From: Geobacter sp. UBA2189
GTDB lineage: Bacteria > Desulfobacterota > Desulfuromonadia > Geobacterales > Pseudopelobacteraceae
DNA length: 37,168 nucleotides
Assembly: GCA_002328035.1 (NCBI GenBank)
Contig: DCVL01000036.1
Location: forward strand, 1 to 37,168
Reading direction: 5' to 3'
Position numbers and translations under genes: made by a program. Below, one piece after another: positions 35,268-37,168 of the stretch. Every line of letters starts with the position of its first letter. Position 1 is the stretch's first letter. The notes under the pieces were generated by a model. That model was not told where the DNA came from. It saw only the letters and a list, made by a program, of their open reading frames with translations, and did not search any database.

Positions 35268-35917
35268 AATTATCCGAACAGGCTGAAGATATCATCGAAA
35301 GACTTTGGATTGAGGTGGAGGAAGATGGAGGTCCCTTTCTTGATCCTGAAACCATGTTTATAAAACCAGATGCTGAATCTATAAAGGAACTTACCAGAAA
35401 TGCACTTGCAGAACTCAAAAATGGTATGCTCTACCTGCGTGCAGAGGGACGTGAAGTCGGGCGGATGACAGTAAGACGTCACAGACTTGCAGAACGCCTT
35501 ATGATGGATGTTCTTAACCTGCGCGGAGAAACCGGACAGATGAAGGTCTGCCAGTTTGAACATCTGTTAACCGAGGGGGTAGACACAAAGATCTGCACAA
35601 TGCTGAACCATCCCACCACCTGCCCTCATGGCAAGCCAATCCCTCCAGGCGAATGCTGCATTGAGGCGAGGCGTAGTGGAGATCTTGGTGTAGTGCCACT
35701 GACAGAGTTCAAGTCAGGTCAGGAGGGTGAAATAGCCTACATCCAGACCGAAGATAACAAGAAGATGCAGAAACTGATGGCAATGGGGGTTCTTCCTGGC
35801 AACAGGATAGTTCTGGTACAATCATTTCCGTCATATATCTTCCGCGTCGGTTTCTCGGAATTTGCGATTGATACAGCACTTGCAAAAGAGATATTTGTAA
35901 GAAGGATTCAGCCGTAA
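35264..35917 (+). CDS. DtxR-family-like metal regulator fused to a FeoA/SH3 domain
   Basis: 217 residues. The middle matches the DtxR dimerisation/metal domain: VRRHRLAERLMMDVL (His73, Glu77) and CQFEH (Cys96, Glu99, His100), the counterparts of DtxR His79/Glu83 and Cys102/Glu105/His106. The DtxR His98 counterpart is Gln92. Next is CPHGKPIPPGECC (Cys120, 131, 132). The C-terminal 145-215 is a FeoA-like SH3 domain (LMAMGVLPGNRIVLVQSFPS). The N-terminal 1-70 is poorly matched to the usual DtxR helix-turn-helix and lacks the expected TVSQTV-like recognition helix. It may be a repressor with altered DNA binding or a FeoA-like partner of FeoB. Operon overlap with the Cys-rich gene is ATGA. Confidence 0.85.
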   Translation: MKLSEQAEDIIERLWIEVEEDGGPFLDPETMFIKPDAESIKELTRNALAELKNGMLYLRAEGREVGRMTVRRHRLAERLMMDVLNLRGETGQMKVCQFEHLLTEGVDTKICTMLNHPTTCPHGKPIPPGECCIEARRSGDLGVVPLTEFKSGQEGEIAYIQTEDNKKMQKLMAMGVLPGNRIVLVQSFPSYIFRVGFSEFAIDTALAKEIFVRRIQP

Positions 35918-35947
35918 TTGACAAACTGTTGATTGAACGGCTAGAAT
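35918..35947 (+). promoter_or_regulatory. Sigma-70 promoter for the phosphoglycerate-mutase-like gene
   Basis: TTGACA (35918-35923) and TAGAAT (35942-35947) with an 18-base spacer. The -35 begins right after the DtxR-FeoA stop. A 30-base AT-rich leader and AAGG lead to ATG 35980, so the next gene is probably not part of the iron operon. Confidence 0.65.
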
Positions 35948-35979
35948 TAGAAAAAAAAATTAATATATGAAAGGCAGTT

Positions 35980-37168
35980 ATGAAGATCATAGTACTTCTT
36001 GGTGATGGAATGTCGGATGAACCTTGTGCAGACCTGGGTGGCAAGACCCCTCTGCAGGCCGCAAGAACCCCCAATATGGACAAGATGGCAAAGTCTGGAC
36101 TAGTAGGTTTGGCTCATACTGTGCCTGAAGGTATGCCTCCCGGCAGTGATGTTGCCAATTTATCAGTTTTTGGTTACGATCCTCGCTCATGTTATACAGG
36201 CAGATCCCCGTTGGAAGCGATCAGCATGGGAGTCGAGCTCGGACCCTCAGATATAGCCTTCAGAATGAATTTTGTGGCTCTTAAACCACACAATGGCAGG
36301 ATATACATGGAAGACTTTTCAGCCGGTCATATCGGCAGTGAAGAGTCCCACAAGCTTATTGAAACCCTACAGGAAGAACTGGGGGATCACCGTTTCCAGT
36401 TTTATCCAGGTGTTGGCTATCGCCATCTTCTGGTCTGGCGTAACGGTAAGGATGGGATGACCGCCACCCCGCCACATGATATCAGCGGCAAACATATACT
36501 TAATTTTCTGCCCCAAGGTGAGGGGGCTGATGAGCTTGTATATCTTATGAACTCATCACAGATGGTTTTGCACAATCATCCTGTCAACAAAATGCGCCTT
36601 GAGAGGGACGACCTTGCCGCAAATTCAATCTGGCTGTGGGGACATGGCAAAAGCCCTGTTCTGGAGCCTTATCAGGAGAAGTTCGGACTTTCGGGAGCCG
36701 TGATATCAGCCGTTGATCTGCTGAAGGGGATAGGGCTTTCTGCAGGTCTTGAGGTAATAAACGTCCCTGGTGCCACCGGATATATTGACACCAACTACAA
36801 GGGTAAGGCTGATGCAGCACTTGAAGCCCTTGAACGTCTGGATTTTGTTTATGTGCATCTGGAAGCCCCTGATGAGGCCTCACACAGCGGCAACCTTGGA
36901 CATAAGATAAAGGCTATTGAAGATTTTGATAATCTGGTGGTGGGAACGGTCTTGAACGGGGCTGAAAGGTTTGATGATCTCCGGATCCTCTGCTGCCCTG
37001 ACCATCCAACACCCGTAATGAAGATGACTCACACAAGTGACCCAGTTCCGTTCGTCATATACCGTCCGGGTCAGAACAACAGTAACGGAGCGGATTCCTA
37101 CGATGAAATTCAGGCCAAGTCAACAGGTCTGCTCCTTAACGATGGTTTTATGTTGATGCAGCACCTAG
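35980..37168 (+). CDS. ApgM-like phosphoglycerate-mutase-family protein, probable homoserine kinase (3' end outside window)
   Basis: 396 codons are present with no stop; the family length is about 400, so only a few residues are missing. Alkaline-phosphatase-superfamily fold: IVLLGDGMSDEP (Asp9), the catalytic serine region PPGSDVANLSVFGYDPRS (Ser62), HGKSP, LEAPDEASHSGN and CCPDHPTPVMKMTHTSDPVPF, which carry the metal-binding Asp and His residues. These are the marks of archaeal-type cofactor-independent phosphoglycerate mutase. The subgroup found in Geobacter and other deltaproteobacteria is listed as proposed homoserine kinase (TIGR02535), because it stands in for thrB beside hom and thrC. 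Neighbours beyond the window would settle that. AAGGCAG precedes ATG. Confidence 0.9.
   Translation, partial: MKIIVLLGDGMSDEPCADLGGKTPLQAARTPNMDKMAKSGLVGLAHTVPEGMPPGSDVANLSVFGYDPRSCYTGRSPLEAISMGVELGPSDIAFRMNFVALKPHNGRIYMEDFSAGHIGSEESHKLIETLQEELGDHRFQFYPGVGYRHLLVWRNGKDGMTATPPHDISGKHILNFLPQGEGADELVYLMNSSQMVLHNHPVNKMRLERDDLAANSIWLWGHGKSPVLEPYQEKFGLSGAVISAVDLLKGIGLSAGLEVINVPGATGYIDTNYKGKADAALEALERLDFVYVHLEAPDEASHSGNLGHKIKAIEDFDNLVVGTVLNGAERFDDLRILCCPDHPTPVMKMTHTSDPVPFVIYRPGQNNSNGADSYDEIQAKSTGLLLNDGFMLMQHL

Noticed and set aside
1..37168. tRNA, rRNA, CRISPR array or prophage attachment site
   Set aside because: No cloverleaf-like sequence, regularly spaced repeats, integrase gene or att-like repeat was seen.

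Overview
The window looks like chromosome of a Geobacter-like deltaproteobacterium (Desulfuromonadales/Geobacterales). The reasons are gene order and family choice: ilvB-ilvN-ilvC-psd-pssA in a row, secA followed by argJ, an mreC-mreD-mrdA-rodA wall operon without mreB, a Fur/FeoB iron operon, and an archaeal-type phosphoglycerate-mutase-like protein of the kind proposed to be a homoserine kinase. Base composition is fairly AT-rich for that group. The species cannot be named from the sequence alone.

Left end (1-6605, all on the minus strand). In transcription order there is a phosphate-binding-like periplasmic protein, a large chemotaxis receptor, the truncated ATPase end of a type I secretion ABC transporter, an unrecognised exported protein, and an RTX protein cut by the window edge. 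The RTX protein starts with a T4-lysozyme-like domain and overlaps the exported protein's gene by ATGA. This is the accessory part of the window. It may be an effector/immunity pair for a type I-secreted peptidoglycan hydrolase, left beside a decayed transporter.

Middle left (6950-17150). Branched-chain amino acid genes (ilvD, a small lipoprotein, ilvB, ilvN, then a terminator and new promoter, then ilvC) lead through another terminator into phospholipid synthesis (psd, pssA). Then come a minus-strand YfcE-like phosphodiesterase, plus-strand sppA, minus-strand DAHP synthase and plus-strand gmhB.

Middle (17213-26868). rfbA, the elongation operon mreC-mreD-mrdA-rodA, secA, argJ and a small exported DUF2914-like protein all read rightward with short gaps or overlaps. 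They cover envelope sugar supply, sidewall synthesis, protein export and arginine synthesis.

Right (26868-37168). A secreted serine hydrolase has a terminator-like hairpin inside its 5' end. It is followed by a promoter and a single-receiver response regulator, then trpD, a 10-span membrane protein and trpC. A perfect Fur-box palindrome precedes fur, which is followed by feoB, a 61-residue cysteine-rich protein and a DtxR-FeoA fusion as a tightly overlapped iron operon. The last gene, with its own strong promoter, is the phosphoglycerate-mutase-like putative homoserine kinase, cut a few residues before its end. No tRNA, rRNA, CRISPR array or intact insertion sequence was seen.
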